Counted from the stretch's first letter, positions 1 through 9,469 are shown. The stretch: 64,000 nucleotides of DNA from Sphingobacterium litopenaei (GCF_014692495.1 NZ_JACOIJ010000016.1:1-64000), one strand, 5' to 3'. Numbers and translations: made by a program. Notes: generated by a model from the letters alone, not told the origin.

Positions 1-511
1 AAACTTCTACTCCCGAAGGTAAAATGCCGTCAAACGAAAAACTGAATTTCACTAATTTCTTACCGCTTTTCTGGTCAATACCTTCTTTTAGCTTCGCGCA
101 GGCATCAGCAACAATAGTGCTGTCAACTCGTATAAGATTATACTTTTCGATTTCAGTCTTCGAATAAAGCCCGGAAAACTGCTGGTACATCTGTTCATAG
201 ATTTCTTTGAAATAACGGGGGTCAATCTTGGAAAGTCTCTCGGAGATAGAACTGCTGCGAACCTTTTCTTCTTCTCCCAATCCAAACAGGGCTTTAAAGC
301 CACTACTGTTAAAAGTATCTTCTAATGTTCGCTGACTCAATCTTTCGTTATCGAAAATACAGAACAAAAGAAGGTAAAACATCTTTTTCCCATGAAGAAC
401 CTTGCTGTAATGATCCACTTTAGTGGTTGCTGAAAGATGGCTTAAAAGGGCTTCTGGTATAAAAGCTAAAACTTGGCTGAGGGAGATTTTGTGATCTTTA
501 AATACTGACAT
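1..511 (-). CDS. IS4-type transposase, 5' part (cut by window edge)
   Basis: An open frame of 170 codons runs from an ATG at 511 leftward off the window edge. The translation starts MSVFKDHKISLSQVLAFIPE and contains RVDSTIVADA near residue 135. That fits the first catalytic Asp of a DDE transposase of the IS4 superfamily, with a helical N-terminal domain before it. The product would cut and join the ends of its own insertion sequence. The family is normally about 380-450 residues, so more than half lies outside the window and intactness cannot be judged. No second element end is visible. Confidence 0.8.
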   Translation of the reverse strand, partial: MSVFKDHKISLSQVLAFIPEALLSHLSATTKVDHYSKVLHGKKMFYLLLFCIFDNERLSQRTLEDTFNSSGFKALFGLGEEEKVRSSSISERLSKIDPRYFKEIYEQMYQQFSGLYSKTEIEKYNLIRVDSTIVADACAKLKEGIDQKSGKKLVKFSFSFDGILPSGVEV

Positions 512-701
512 ACCTATATAATTATCAATGATAAAGATACAAAATTAAAACAATAAAAACAAGACAACAATCTGATATTCAGATGATTATGTGGATATGC
601 TCATCTATATAAAACACAAAAAAGTCGGAAGAAAAATCTTCTACCCATGACTAGGCATAGCCCTCTTTTTTATTATCTGTACAAAATCATTAACTTTGGG
701 A
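512..701. other. Non-coding flank and probable outer end of the IS
   Basis: About 190 bp lie between the transposase start and the next gene. A small inverted repeat (GAAGA-AAAA-TCTTC near 630-645) is followed by a C-rich stretch and a T run. One terminal inverted repeat of the IS should lie here, but the other end is outside the window, so the exact boundary and target duplication cannot be set. Confidence 0.4.
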
Positions 702-2021
702 ATGCTCACGTTCGAAGAATTTTTCACAAAGAAAAAAATTGATTTAGTTGCTTTAAAAAAAGCAGATGAATCCCTATTCTTTGAATTCCAAGATCATTAC
801 CAAAAAATGGGCGAAAAAAGTTTCGACCATTCCAAAAAGTTTTGGTTCAATCAATTACGCAGGATTCATCCTTTAGCGGAAGAGGCTATTATTCCAAAGA
901 AAGAATCCCAAGCTGTATTACCTACAGACACTTCTATTCCTGCTAGTGAGCAAAAAACAGTAAGCGAACCTGCTGTTAAACCCGCCGGATTTAAGCCAAG
1001 ATTTAAGGCACCTGTTACAACAGCAACGGAGGGTAAAAAAGAAGAACCAAAAAATGCTTCTACTGAGATTCCGGCAAAACGAGAAGGATTCAAACCTCGA
1101 TTTAAGCCAGGAATTACAAAAACTACTTCTACTGAAGAAGCAAAAGAAGAAACTCCTGCTTCGGAAAAAAATACAGAGACTACAAACGAACCTGCTTCTA
1201 AACCTGCAGGATTTAAACCACGTTTCAAAGCTGGAGTGACTAAAACTACTTCTACAGAAGAACCAAGATCAGAAACTACTGAAGCTGAGAACGCTACGCA
1301 AAACACTAATGAACCAGCAAATAAACCCGCTGGATTCAAACCACGTTTCAAAGCTGGAGTAACTAAAACTTCTTCTACTGAAGAACCAAAAGAAACTCCT
1401 GAAACTGAAAATGCGGAACAAAATACAGCAGAACCAGCTAACAAACCTGCTGGATTTAGACCACGTTTCAAAGCTGGGGTAACTAAAACTACTTCTACTG
1501 AAGAACCAAAAGAAGAAGCTCCTGAAACTGAGAACGCTACACAAAACACTGCTGAAACAGCGAACAAACCTGCTGGATTCAAACCACGTTTTAAAGCAGG
1601 GGTAACTAAAACTACTACAGAAAAGACAACCGAAGAATCATCCGCTCAAGAAGAAAATCCACAAAATGATGTTTCTCCTTCTTCAGAAGCGAACAAACCT
1701 GCTGGATTTAAACCGCGTTTCAAAGCTGGAGTAACTAAAACTACTTCTACTGAAGAACCGAAATCAGAAACTCCTGAAGTTGAGAACGCTACACAAAACA
1801 CGACTGAACCAGCGAACAAACCTGCTGGATTCAAACCACGTTTCAAAGCTGGGGTAACTAAAACTACTACTGAAAAGACAACCGAAGAATCATCCGCTCA
1901 AGAAGAAAATCCTCAAAAGGATGTCCCTTCTACAGAAGCGAACAAACCTGCTGGATTTAAACCGCGATTTAAAGCGGGAATTACCAAAACAAAACCTTCG
2001 GGTGAAGATGACTCTCAATAA
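702..2021 (+). CDS. Tandem-repeat protein with nine PAGFKPRFK motifs
   Basis: The function is unknown. Residues 1-58 form a compact charged domain (starts MLTFEEFFTKKKIDLVALKK). The rest is low complexity: nine copies of a basic-aromatic motif, consensus KPAGFKPRFKAGVTKT, separated by acidic Thr/Glu/Pro/Asn-rich linkers of about 25 residues, giving a period near 40 residues. No signal peptide or membrane segment is seen, so it is probably cytoplasmic and largely disordered. I chose the ATG at 702 over an in-frame TTG six bases upstream. The gene lies 32 bp before a DeoR regulator on the same strand. The regular FKPRFK spacing suggests repeated short binding motifs, but that is inference. Confidence 0.75.
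   Translation: MLTFEEFFTKKKIDLVALKKADESLFFEFQDHYQKMGEKSFDHSKKFWFNQLRRIHPLAEEAIIPKKESQAVLPTDTSIPASEQKTVSEPAVKPAGFKPRFKAPVTTATEGKKEEPKNASTEIPAKREGFKPRFKPGITKTTSTEEAKEETPASEKNTETTNEPASKPAGFKPRFKAGVTKTTSTEEPRSETTEAENATQNTNEPANKPAGFKPRFKAGVTKTSSTEEPKETPETENAEQNTAEPANKPAGFRPRFKAGVTKTTSTEEPKEEAPETENATQNTAETANKPAGFKPRFKAGVTKTTTEKTTEESSAQEENPQNDVSPSSEANKPAGFKPRFKAGVTKTTSTEEPKSETPEVENATQNTTEPANKPAGFKPRFKAGVTKTTTEKTTEESSAQEENPQKDVPSTEANKPAGFKPRFKAGITKTKPSGEDDSQ
975..2000 (+). repeat. Coding minisatellite, about 120-bp period
   Basis: DNA-level tandem repetition underlies the nine GFKPRFK motifs. Two linker types alternate late in the array: one ending ENATQNT-EPAN and one with TTEKTTEESSAQEENPQ, the latter present twice. 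This suggests expansion by unequal crossing-over of two-unit blocks. Confidence 0.85.
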
Positions 2022-2053
2022 TATTATAACCAATTATATATAAAATTCTAACC

Positions 2054-2797
2054 ATGCTTAAAGAAGAAAGACAAGCGTATATTATCCATCAAATAAACCT
2101 ACATAACAAGGTTTTATCTTCAGATCTAAGTATTCAATTGAACGTGTCCGAAGATACTATACGCCGAGATTTGAACGAATTAGCTGAAAATGGACAAGTC
2201 ATCAAAGTATATGGTGGTGCATTATCCAAATCATTTCAATTCCCTTTTCAGGAAGGAAATGTATACGCCAAAGAAGGTAAAAAAGAAATCGCATTAAAAG
2301 CATTATCTCTTATTTCTTCAGGAATGACCATTCTTATTGGTGGCGGAACTACGATGATAGAATTGGCTCGCTTGATACCAAATGATTTACAATGTACATT
2401 CTTTACAATTAGTCCACTTGTAGCATTAGAATTAGCTGAAAAAGATAATATCGAAGTATTTTTACTAGGCGGAAAATTATCTAGGAACACAAACATTGTA
2501 ACTGGATCTCAGGTAATTAACGAATTATCCGATCTTCGTGTTGATCTTTGTCTATTAGGCACAAACAGTCTTTCTATTGAAGAAGGAATTACAGATTCCG
2601 ACTGGGAAGTCGTGCAAATTAAACGTGCTATGATTAAGTGTTCGAAATCCTTAGCCATCTTAAGTATTGCAGAAAAATTGAATTCTAACCAAAAAATGCG
2701 TGTAGCACCGTTGAAGGAAGTTACTTATCTTGTGACCGACTTGGATACAAAAGATAATCGTGTCAAAGATTTCTCAAATCATATAAAGGTTATTTAA
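2054..2797 (+). CDS. DeoR/GlpR-family transcriptional regulator
   Basis: A 247-residue protein with an N-terminal DeoR winged helix-turn-helix (about residues 1-57, with SEDTIRRDLNELAENGQ as recognition region) and a C-terminal DeoR sensor domain (about 75-230) including the GGGTT sugar-phosphate-binding turn. The family usually represses sugar-metabolism genes and is relieved by a phosphorylated sugar. It sits directly upstream of the flippase and glycosyltransferase genes with only 9 bp to the next start, so it may be co-transcribed with them. The actual effector and target are unknown. Confidence 0.88.
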   Translation: MLKEERQAYIIHQINLHNKVLSSDLSIQLNVSEDTIRRDLNELAENGQVIKVYGGALSKSFQFPFQEGNVYAKEGKKEIALKALSLISSGMTILIGGGTTMIELARLIPNDLQCTFFTISPLVALELAEKDNIEVFLLGGKLSRNTNIVTGSQVINELSDLRVDLCLLGTNSLSIEEGITDSDWEVVQIKRAMIKCSKSLAILSIAEKLNSNQKMRVAPLKEVTYLVTDLDTKDNRVKDFSNHIKVI

Positions 2798-2806
2798 ACA
2801 ATATAA

Positions 2807-4273
2807 ATGTCAAGTAATAGTTCGGATTCATTAAAGTCGAAAGCGGTAAAGGGGATTTTGTGGGGAAGCATTTCGAATGGAGCGCAACAATTACTTGCTG
2901 TTTTTTTTGGCATTTACCTAGGTCGTATTCTGACCCCGCATGATTATGGATTAGTTTCCTTGATCATTGTGTTTGCTACAGTATGTTCATCCATTCAGGA
3001 AGCCGGATTTATTAACGCTTTAGCCAATAGGAAAGAAGTTGATCATCGTGATTACAATGCGGTATTTTGGATGAGTTTAATGATTAGTATCACGCTCTAC
3101 ATTTTACTATTTGCAATATCGCCTCTGATTGGTCGTTTCTACAATCAACCTGAGTTAGTTCCTGCAGCTCGTGTACTGTTCATAGGTTTAATATTCGGTA
3201 GTTTAGGAATTTCGCACAGCGCGTATTTGTTCAAGACCCTAAAAGTTAAAGAAAGGTCTTTAGCTACTGCATTGGGGACATTATGTTCTGGGGTAGTGGG
3301 TATCTCCCTTGTTTATTTAGGCTATGCCTATTGGGGCATCGTATTTCAGACCATTACCTATTCATTTACGTTTTCCTTAATCTGTTTTTTATATTCCGAT
3401 TTTAGACCCACGTTACAGATTAATTTCGCACCTATTAAAGAATTGTGGGGTTTTAGCTCGAAGATTTTGCTCACTAGAGTGGTCGAAATCCTCAATAATA
3501 ATATTTTAACGTTAATACTGGGTAAAAATTCAACCACATCTACGGGTAACTATACGCAAGCGAATGGTTGGAGTATCAAAGCTCAAGGTGTCATTGCCAA
3601 TATGTCGCACGGCTTTGCTCAGCCCATGCTATCCACCATAGCAGACGACGAGGATAGACAAAAAAGAATATTCACCAAACTTCTGAATTTTATTTGTTTT
3701 GCAGCCTTTCCTACGCTGGCACTTTTAAATTGTGTGGCGGAAGAATTTATTCTTATAACTGTCAAAGAAAAATGGCTTCCTGCGGTACCAATACTAAAAA
3801 TATTGTGCATAAATGCCGCCTTTTTGCCAATAATTAATTTTTACTCCAATTTTCTGCTCAGTAAAGGAAAGTCGGATTTATACATGCGTTATATCATTTC
3901 ATTCGGTGTCATACAGCTTATTATTATCTATTTTCTTCATGGGGATGATGTATTGCCCATGGTGTGGGGAATTTCGCTATTCACGATGTTTTGGACATTT
4001 ATCTGGCAGTTGTCAGTAGCAGCGTACAGCAAGATTAAATACGCAGAACTATCTCTTATTATAACAAAATATTTAATAACAGCCCTTTTAGCGGGTGCAC
4101 TAACTTATTTTATTGGTAATTTTGTCGAAGGTAATTGGGTTTCTCTAATTGTAAAAACACTGGTATTTGGAATAACCTACATCTCCATTTTGTATGTAGC
4201 GAAGTCCGAAGTACTTTTAGAAATCATACACTATTTAAAAAATAAATATGTTTCCAAACACACAGACAACTAA
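2807..4273 (+). CDS. Polysaccharide flippase (Wzx/MVF type)
   Basis: A 488-residue membrane protein with about 12-14 hydrophobic segments and the typical start KAVKGILWGSISNGAQQLLA of the polysaccharide-synthesis/oligosaccharide-flippase family. It should move lipid-linked glycan units across the inner membrane. It is the first membrane component of a cluster with three glycosyltransferases. Its 3' end overlaps the next gene by 26 bp, which implies translational coupling. Whether the glycan is O-antigen, capsule or exopolysaccharide cannot be told from the sequence. Confidence 0.88.
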   Translation: MSSNSSDSLKSKAVKGILWGSISNGAQQLLAVFFGIYLGRILTPHDYGLVSLIIVFATVCSSIQEAGFINALANRKEVDHRDYNAVFWMSLMISITLYILLFAISPLIGRFYNQPELVPAARVLFIGLIFGSLGISHSAYLFKTLKVKERSLATALGTLCSGVVGISLVYLGYAYWGIVFQTITYSFTFSLICFLYSDFRPTLQINFAPIKELWGFSSKILLTRVVEILNNNILTLILGKNSTTSTGNYTQANGWSIKAQGVIANMSHGFAQPMLSTIADDEDRQKRIFTKLLNFICFAAFPTLALLNCVAEEFILITVKEKWLPAVPILKILCINAAFLPIINFYSNFLLSKGKSDLYMRYIISFGVIQLIIIYFLHGDDVLPMVWGISLFTMFWTFIWQLSVAAYSKIKYAELSLIITKYLITALLAGALTYFIGNFVEGNWVSLIVKTLVFGITYISILYVAKSEVLLEIIHYLKNKYVSKHTDN

Positions 4274-5141
4274 AGATGGGGTAAGCGTTGTATTGCTTAC
4301 ATACAATTCGCCTCTGGAGCTTATCAAAAAGTGTATTGATTCTATCCTGCTACACAACGATATTGCCGAATCACTCGAAATTATCGTAGTTGATAATAAC
4401 AGTGACAATCAAGCGGATCTCCAAGAGTTTATCCATACAAAATATCCTCAAAGTATATTCGTTCCCAATTCTATCAATGGAGGATATGGTGCGGGTAATA
4501 ATTTAGGAATAAAGCATGCTACATATGAACATATTCTACTCATCAATCCTGATGTAGAATTGTTAGAACCGATTTTTTCGTGGGCAAAAGAAAAGTTTGA
4601 CTCAGACTCTAAGTTGAATATTTTTGGTTTCCAACAAGTCAACCAATACAATAAGAAAACACACTCATTTATTCAGCGTAGACTAACCCGAAAGGACTTT
4701 ATTATTAATCAGTTTTTACAGAAGATGAATATCTTTAACCCAAAATATTCCATCATTTCTGGAGCTTGCTTTTTCTTGCGGAAATCTTCCTTCGGGGCAA
4801 TTGGCGGTTATGATGAGAAAATCTTTCTCTATGGTGAGGAACGTTATTTGCATGAAACCATGTTGGCCAAATTTCCAGATTGCCATATTAAAATGGATTT
4901 TGCAAAATCTTACAAGCATCCCATTACAGATAGAGCTTTTTCATTGAAGCCAGCCAAACTCGCTTTGGATTCCTATTTCTATTTGACCAAAAAATTAGGC
5001 AGAAACGCGGAACAGGTCAAAAAAGAGGTGATTAATTACCATAAAGCATTAATTTCATTCTATTCTTTCAAGAAGAAAAAACAAGAAGTCGTTAACAATC
5101 GTTCTATCATAGAAATGATTGAAAACCCACAAAACTTTTAA
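4248..5141 (+). CDS. GT2-family glycosyltransferase
   Basis: A 297-residue GT-A fold enzyme. VSVVLLTYNSPLELIKKCID begins the nucleotide-binding half, followed by IIVVDNNSDN and the metal-binding region LLINPDVELL (DxD variant). It resembles rhamnosyl- and related transferases of surface-glycan clusters. It starts inside the flippase gene and ends four bases before the next gene, so it is part of one operon. The sugar donor and acceptor are not predictable. Confidence 0.85.
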   Translation: MFPNTQTTKDGVSVVLLTYNSPLELIKKCIDSILLHNDIAESLEIIVVDNNSDNQADLQEFIHTKYPQSIFVPNSINGGYGAGNNLGIKHATYEHILLINPDVELLEPIFSWAKEKFDSDSKLNIFGFQQVNQYNKKTHSFIQRRLTRKDFIINQFLQKMNIFNPKYSIISGACFFLRKSSFGAIGGYDEKIFLYGEERYLHETMLAKFPDCHIKMDFAKSYKHPITDRAFSLKPAKLALDSYFYLTKKLGRNAEQVKKEVINYHKALISFYSFKKKKQEVVNNRSIIEMIENPQNF

Positions 5142-5145
5142 GTTT

Positions 5146-6054
5146 ATGCGAGATTTAGCGCCTATTATCATATTTACGTACAATCGACCGCAACATACCC
5201 GACAAATGTTGCAAGCCTTAGAAAATGCCGAGTTAGCACAAGATTCTGAAGTATTTATATTTTCAGATGGTGCCAAAAATGCACAAGCTATCGAACAAGT
5301 AAATAAAGTGAGAGCTATTATCGCTGAACCTTGGAATTTTAAAAAGATTACAATCTGCGAAAGAGAACGAAATATAGGATTAGCACAAAATGTCATCACA
5401 GGGGTAACAGAAGTCATCAATCAGTATGGAAAAGTAATTGTACTCGAAGATGATCTAAAAATAGCTAAAGTAGGTTTACGCTATTTTAATGATGCATTGG
5501 ATGCATACGAAGAGGAAGAAAAAGTCATGGAAATCAGTGGCTATATGTATCCTGTAAAAGACAGCAACAAACTACCCGAATCCTTTTTCTTTCGCGTAGC
5601 CAACAGCTGGGGCTGGGCAACCTGGGCAAGAGCATGGAACAAATACAATACCGACATTGACACACTTATTGCTGATTTTGATAATGAGAAAATCAAAAGA
5701 TTTAGCATTGATCATACCGAAAACTTTTGGAAGCAAGTGCAAGAATACAAAGCTGGAAAAATCAATTCTTGGGCTATTCGCTGGTATTTAACGCTGTTTA
5801 ATCACAATGGATTGGCGCTATATCCACGGCAATCCATGATTCAAAATATGGGAACAGATGGCTCGGGCACACACTCTGATGCGGACACAGCTTATCACGT
5901 AGAACTAGCCACACAACCTGTCTCCTATTTTCCCAAGGAAATCGAAGAAAATAAAGAAGCTTACGAAGCAATTAAGTATTTTTACAAACATCGTAAAGGC
6001 TCACTATGGGCGAGAGCAATACGATTTGCAAAAAAGCAGTGGAATAAAAAATAA
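5146..6054 (+). CDS. Glycosyltransferase with GT-A fold (sugar transferase)
   Basis: A 302-residue protein beginning MRDLAPIIIFTYNRPQHTRQ, with VIVLEDDL as the DxD-type metal and donor site near residue 100 and a conserved SWGWATWARAWNKY block. That block is typical of the GNT-I-like/hemolysin-type sugar transferases common in Bacteroidota polysaccharide loci. I chose ATG 5146 because the longer reading from 5119 uses a TTG inside the preceding gene. It lies between two other glycosyltransferases. The substrate is unknown. Confidence 0.82.
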   Translation: MRDLAPIIIFTYNRPQHTRQMLQALENAELAQDSEVFIFSDGAKNAQAIEQVNKVRAIIAEPWNFKKITICERERNIGLAQNVITGVTEVINQYGKVIVLEDDLKIAKVGLRYFNDALDAYEEEEKVMEISGYMYPVKDSNKLPESFFFRVANSWGWATWARAWNKYNTDIDTLIADFDNEKIKRFSIDHTENFWKQVQEYKAGKINSWAIRWYLTLFNHNGLALYPRQSMIQNMGTDGSGTHSDADTAYHVELATQPVSYFPKEIEENKEAYEAIKYFYKHRKGSLWARAIRFAKKQWNKK

Positions 6055-6059
6055 CGAAC

Positions 6060-6812
6060 GTGACATCTCCTACCATATCCATCATCACCATTGTCTACAA
6101 TAATGTCCGTGATATCGAACATACGCTTCTTTCCGTCATCAACCAAACGTATAGCCATATCGAATACATTATTATCGATGGAGCTTCTACGGACGGCACC
6201 TTGGATATTATACAAAAATACCGGGGCAGCATCGATGTCCTTATTTCAGAGAAGGATAATGGGATTTACGATGCGATGAACAAAGGTTTGGCTAAAGCGA
6301 CTGGAGATTACGTGCTTTTTCTAAATTCAGGAGATGAGTTGTATGACAATCATACCATTCAGACCATTGTTGAAAAAGGTAAAGGCGCAGATATTATCTA
6401 TGGTGAAACCAAACTAGTGGACGAAGAGCGCAATATTATAGGTGACCGTCGACACAAGGCTCCTGCTCATTTTGATTGGAAGTCGTTCCAATATGGCATG
6501 AATGTCTGTCATCAGGCTATTTATGTAAAAAGAGAAATAGCTGAACCTTACGATCTACAATATAAACTTAGCGCAGATGTAGATTGGGTAATCCGTGCGG
6601 CTAAAAACGCTAAAACATCCCAAAATGTAAATTGCTATGTCGCCCGCTACTTGGTCGGAGGTATGTCTCAGCAGCGCCATAAGCAAAGTTTGAAAGAACG
6701 CTATGACATTTTCAAAAAACACTACGGCACTTTTCAGAATTGGATTAATCACGGTATTATAGCGCTAAGACTTATTAAGCACAGACTCACACATGGCAAA
6801 ACACGAGAATAA
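6060..6812 (+). CDS. GT2-family glycosyltransferase (WcaA-like)
   Basis: A 250-residue single-domain GT2 enzyme: ISIITIVYNNVRDIEHTLLS, then IIIDGASTDGT, then the family signature EKDNGIYDAMNKGL and LFLNSGDE. It starts with GTG at 6060, five bases after the previous stop. The family adds a hexose or deoxyhexose to a growing surface glycan from a nucleotide sugar. It is the last glycosyltransferase of the cluster and overlaps the following small gene by 20 bp. Confidence 0.87.
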   Translation: MTSPTISIITIVYNNVRDIEHTLLSVINQTYSHIEYIIIDGASTDGTLDIIQKYRGSIDVLISEKDNGIYDAMNKGLAKATGDYVLFLNSGDELYDNHTIQTIVEKGKGADIIYGETKLVDEERNIIGDRRHKAPAHFDWKSFQYGMNVCHQAIYVKREIAEPYDLQYKLSADVDWVIRAAKNAKTSQNVNCYVARYLVGGMSQQRHKQSLKERYDIFKKHYGTFQNWINHGIIALRLIKHRLTHGKTRE

Positions 6813-7032
6813 CGATTTCTTTAATCCCGAAATATTAATAGAATTAGCAAACACCAAAATGCCATTTGGCAAATATCAGGGTTGGTTACTTTGCCGTTTG
6901 CCCGAGCCGTATTTAGTGTGGTTTCACAAGAAAGGCTTTCCTCCTGGAAAGCTAGGTACGCAACTCGCTACATTGTACGAAATCAAATTGAATGGTTTAG
7001 AGTATTTATTGACACCACTTATCAAAAAGTAA
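6793..7032 (+). CDS. DUF3820 family small protein
   Basis: A 79-residue soluble protein with the DUF3820 signature: MPFGKYQGWLLCRLPEPYL, then WFHKKGFPPGKLG. The family is widespread and has no assigned enzymatic activity. One member has been described as a putative quorum-sensing-regulated virulence factor. The gene overlaps the end of the glycosyltransferase operon by 20 bp, so it is expressed with it, which does not prove a role in polysaccharide synthesis. Confidence 0.82.
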   Translation: MAKHENNDFFNPEILIELANTKMPFGKYQGWLLCRLPEPYLVWFHKKGFPPGKLGTQLATLYEIKLNGLEYLLTPLIKK

Positions 7033-7041
7033 TGACGCTCA

Positions 7042-7071
7042 TTTTTGAACGGAATCTTTTTTGTACCTTTG
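7042..7071 (+). promoter_or_regulatory. trhO promoter
   Basis: A -33 element TTTTTG (7042-7047) and a -7 element TACCTTTG (7064-7071) match the Bacteroidota sigma consensus, with a 16-nt gap. The site lies 46 bp before the trhO start. Confidence 0.65.
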
Positions 7072-7116
7072 CAGCAAATTAACAGTTAACATTAAACGCC
7101 GTTTGCAGCGGTATCA

Positions 7117-8118
7117 ATGAAATATATGGGACAATATCAAACATTGCTGTACTATTGCTACAGCCCTATCGAAAACGCAGAACAGTTTGCTGCAGATCAC
7201 TTAGAATTTTGTAAATCAATTGGACTTGTAGGTCGTATCATCGTCGCAGAGGAAGGTCTTAACGGTACAGTATCAGGCACACCTGAAGCTTGTAAAGCCT
7301 ATATGGACGCTATCTATGCAGATGGACGTTTCAATCATACGGAGTTCAAAATTGATGAGGTAGAAGAACCTTCATTCATCAAAATGCACTGTCGCTACAA
7401 GCCGGAGATCGTTCACTCTGGTCTTCGTGATCCTAAAATTATTGATCCTACGAAAGAAACAGGTAAACACTTGGAGCCGAAGGAATTCATGGAAATGAAA
7501 GACCAAGAGGATGTGGTTATCTTGGACGTACGTTCAAACTACGAACATTCTGTAGGTCGTTTCAAAAATGCTGTTACTTTAGACATCGACAATTTCCGCG
7601 AATTTCCAGAGAAGGTAAAAGAATTAGAGCACCTAAAAGGTAAAAAAATTCTTACCTACTGTACAGGAGGTATCAAATGTGAGAAAGCTTCTGCCTTATT
7701 ATTAAAAGAAGGTTTTGAAGATGTGTACCAATTACACGGAGGTATTATCAAATATGGAAAAGAAGCTGGAGGAAAGGATTTCGAAGGTGATTGTTATGTA
7801 TTCGACAATCGTGTAACCGTACCAGTGAATTCCGTAAATCCGACGGTGATATCAAGATGTAAAAATTGTGGTAAACCGACTAAGAAAATGATCAACTGTG
7901 CGAATGCTAAATGTAATGAGCATTTCACGCAATGTGATGAGTGTGGATGGGAATTAGAAGGTTGTTGTTCAAAAGAATGTCAATCTGTTCCTGATAAGAG
8001 AGAATATGATGGTACAGGATACTATGTAAAAATTCCTCAACCTGTAAACGTTGAAAAGATTTCTAAAAGAAAACATAAAAACTTCCCTCCTAAAAACAAA
8101 GAGGAAGTACAAGCATAA
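7117..8118 (+). CDS. trhO: tRNA uridine(34) hydroxylase, rhodanese family
   Basis: A 333-residue YceA/TrhO protein. The N-terminal ferredoxin-like domain (about 1-100) carries AEEGLNGTVSG. The rhodanese domain follows, with the catalytic Cys182 in TYCTGGIKCEKA. A Cys-rich tail (about 248-290, four CxxC-like pairs) may bind zinc. TrhO forms 5-hydroxyuridine at the wobble base of tRNA using molecular oxygen. The length is normal for Bacteroidota members. The gene has its own promoter and ends at a strong terminator, so it is monocistronic. Confidence 0.92.
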   Translation: MKYMGQYQTLLYYCYSPIENAEQFAADHLEFCKSIGLVGRIIVAEEGLNGTVSGTPEACKAYMDAIYADGRFNHTEFKIDEVEEPSFIKMHCRYKPEIVHSGLRDPKIIDPTKETGKHLEPKEFMEMKDQEDVVILDVRSNYEHSVGRFKNAVTLDIDNFREFPEKVKELEHLKGKKILTYCTGGIKCEKASALLLKEGFEDVYQLHGGIIKYGKEAGGKDFEGDCYVFDNRVTVPVNSVNPTVISRCKNCGKPTKKMINCANAKCNEHFTQCDECGWELEGCCSKECQSVPDKREYDGTGYYVKIPQPVNVEKISKRKHKNFPPKNKEEVQA

Positions 8119-8119
8119 A

Positions 8120-8161
8120 GAAATAGCCTTGACCATTGTCAAGGCTATTTCTGTTTTATTT
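8120..8161. terminator. Bidirectional terminator, trhO/galE
   Basis: A perfect 14-bp stem (GAAATAGCCTTGAC / GTCAAGGCTATTTC) with loop CATT is followed by a T-rich run. It separates two convergent genes. Confidence 0.9.
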
Positions 8162-8174
8162 AATTCCTTCGGTA

Positions 8175-9209
8175 TTAATCCAAAGGCAAAGGATTCTCAT
8201 TAATATATTGTTCCCAAGCCCAAGCTGAAGACATCATTTCATCAATACCCAATTGTGCTTTCCAACCTAATTCTTTTGTTGACTTCGTCACATCACCCCA
8301 TACTTGGATCACATCCCCTTCACGACGAGGTCCAAATTCGTAATTCAAAGGCTTTCCTGAAGCCTTTTCAAAAGCTTTAATAGCCTCTAATACCGAATAA
8401 CCGTTACCAGTTCCAATATTGAAGACATCAAACTTACCATTTGGATTTCCTTTTTCTAACAATTTGATGGCCGCTACGTGAGCTTTCGCTAAATCTACCA
8501 CATGGATATAGTCACGAATACATGATCCATCAGGAGTATCGTAATCACTACCAAATACCGTTAATTTTTCGCGTTTACCAATTGCAGTCTGTGTAATGAA
8601 AGGCAACAAGTTTTGAGGAACACCATTTGGCAATTCACCGATCAAAGCCGTTTCATGCGCCCCTACTGGATTAAAGTAACGTAGAGCTACAATATTATAG
8701 TTGCCATACGCATTTGCTGTTTCTTCTAAGATTTCTTCAGCTATTTGCTTCGTGTTACCATATGGAGAAGTTGATTTCTTCACTGGCGCAGATTCTGTTA
8801 CAGGAAGAACATCAGGTTCACCATACACCGTACAGCTGGATGAAAACACAAAGTTGATAGGTTTTTCACGGTAGCTATTCAACAAGTTAATCAACGAAAA
8901 GAAATTGTTATGGTAATATTTTAACGGATCCACCACAGATTCCCCAACCGCTTTGGATGCTGCAAAATGAATAATTCCCGTGATATCTGGATTTGCTTCA
9001 ATGAAAGCTGTCGTCTTTGCTACATCACATAAATCAAACTGATGAAATTCTGGCTTAACACCAATGATTTTCTCAATTTGATCTAAAATTTTAATATTCG
9101 AATTCGATAGATTGTCAACGATTACTGGTGTATATCCCGCATTGTGTAATTCCACAACGGTATGCGAGCCTATGTACCCTGTACCCCCCGTTACTAAAAT
9201 TTTACTCAT
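8175..9209 (-). CDS. galE: UDP-glucose 4-epimerase
   Basis: A 344-residue extended short-chain dehydrogenase. It has the NAD-binding GGTGYIGS motif at residues 8-15, Ser in FSSSCTVYG near 124 and the catalytic YxxxK pair Y150/K154 in SPYGNTK. It interconverts UDP-glucose and UDP-galactose, supplying galactosyl donors for surface glycans, which fits the nearby glycosyltransferase and waaA genes. Length and motifs are those of an intact enzyme. Confidence 0.95.
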   Translation of the reverse strand: MSKILVTGGTGYIGSHTVVELHNAGYTPVIVDNLSNSNIKILDQIEKIIGVKPEFHQFDLCDVAKTTAFIEANPDITGIIHFAASKAVGESVVDPLKYYHNNFFSLINLLNSYREKPINFVFSSSCTVYGEPDVLPVTESAPVKKSTSPYGNTKQIAEEILEETANAYGNYNIVALRYFNPVGAHETALIGELPNGVPQNLLPFITQTAIGKREKLTVFGSDYDTPDGSCIRDYIHVVDLAKAHVAAIKLLEKGNPNGKFDVFNIGTGNGYSVLEAIKAFEKASGKPLNYEFGPRREGDVIQVWGDVTKSTKELGWKAQLGIDEMMSSAWAWEQYINENPLPLD

Positions 9210-9436
9210 AATCTTATATGTTACTATTTTGTTGTAAGCTTAGTGTTGAAAACGTGATGTTGGACAAATAAGGTTTTACCATCAGATTGCTGGAGTTCAT
9301 GCTAAACAAATATGCATATTTTTTAACTAGAATTAAAAATATATTCAAATATCTTCAGCGTCATCCCAAATTGTTCTTTCCTTATTGGGTAGCAAATTAT
9401 AGCTTGCCTCAATTCCACGTTTAGAAAAGGTTTAAT

Positions 9437-9444
9437 ATCTTTGA
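9437..9444 (+). promoter_or_regulatory. Candidate -7 box for waaA
   Basis: TATCTTTG matches TAnnTTTG exactly, 25 bp before the waaA start codon. No convincing -33 element is seen at the expected distance. Confidence 0.45.
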
Positions 9445-9469
9445 CGAATATAAGTATTATTTTAACAAT

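Noticed and set aside
866..1582. A 238-codon minus-strand frame across the repeat gene
   Set aside because: It mirrors the repeats of the plus-strand gene, is open only because of repeat composition, and has no start context or known domain.
6091..6279. A second plus-strand frame in the third glycosyltransferase gene
   Set aside because: Out-of-frame shadow of a gene with all GT2 motifs.
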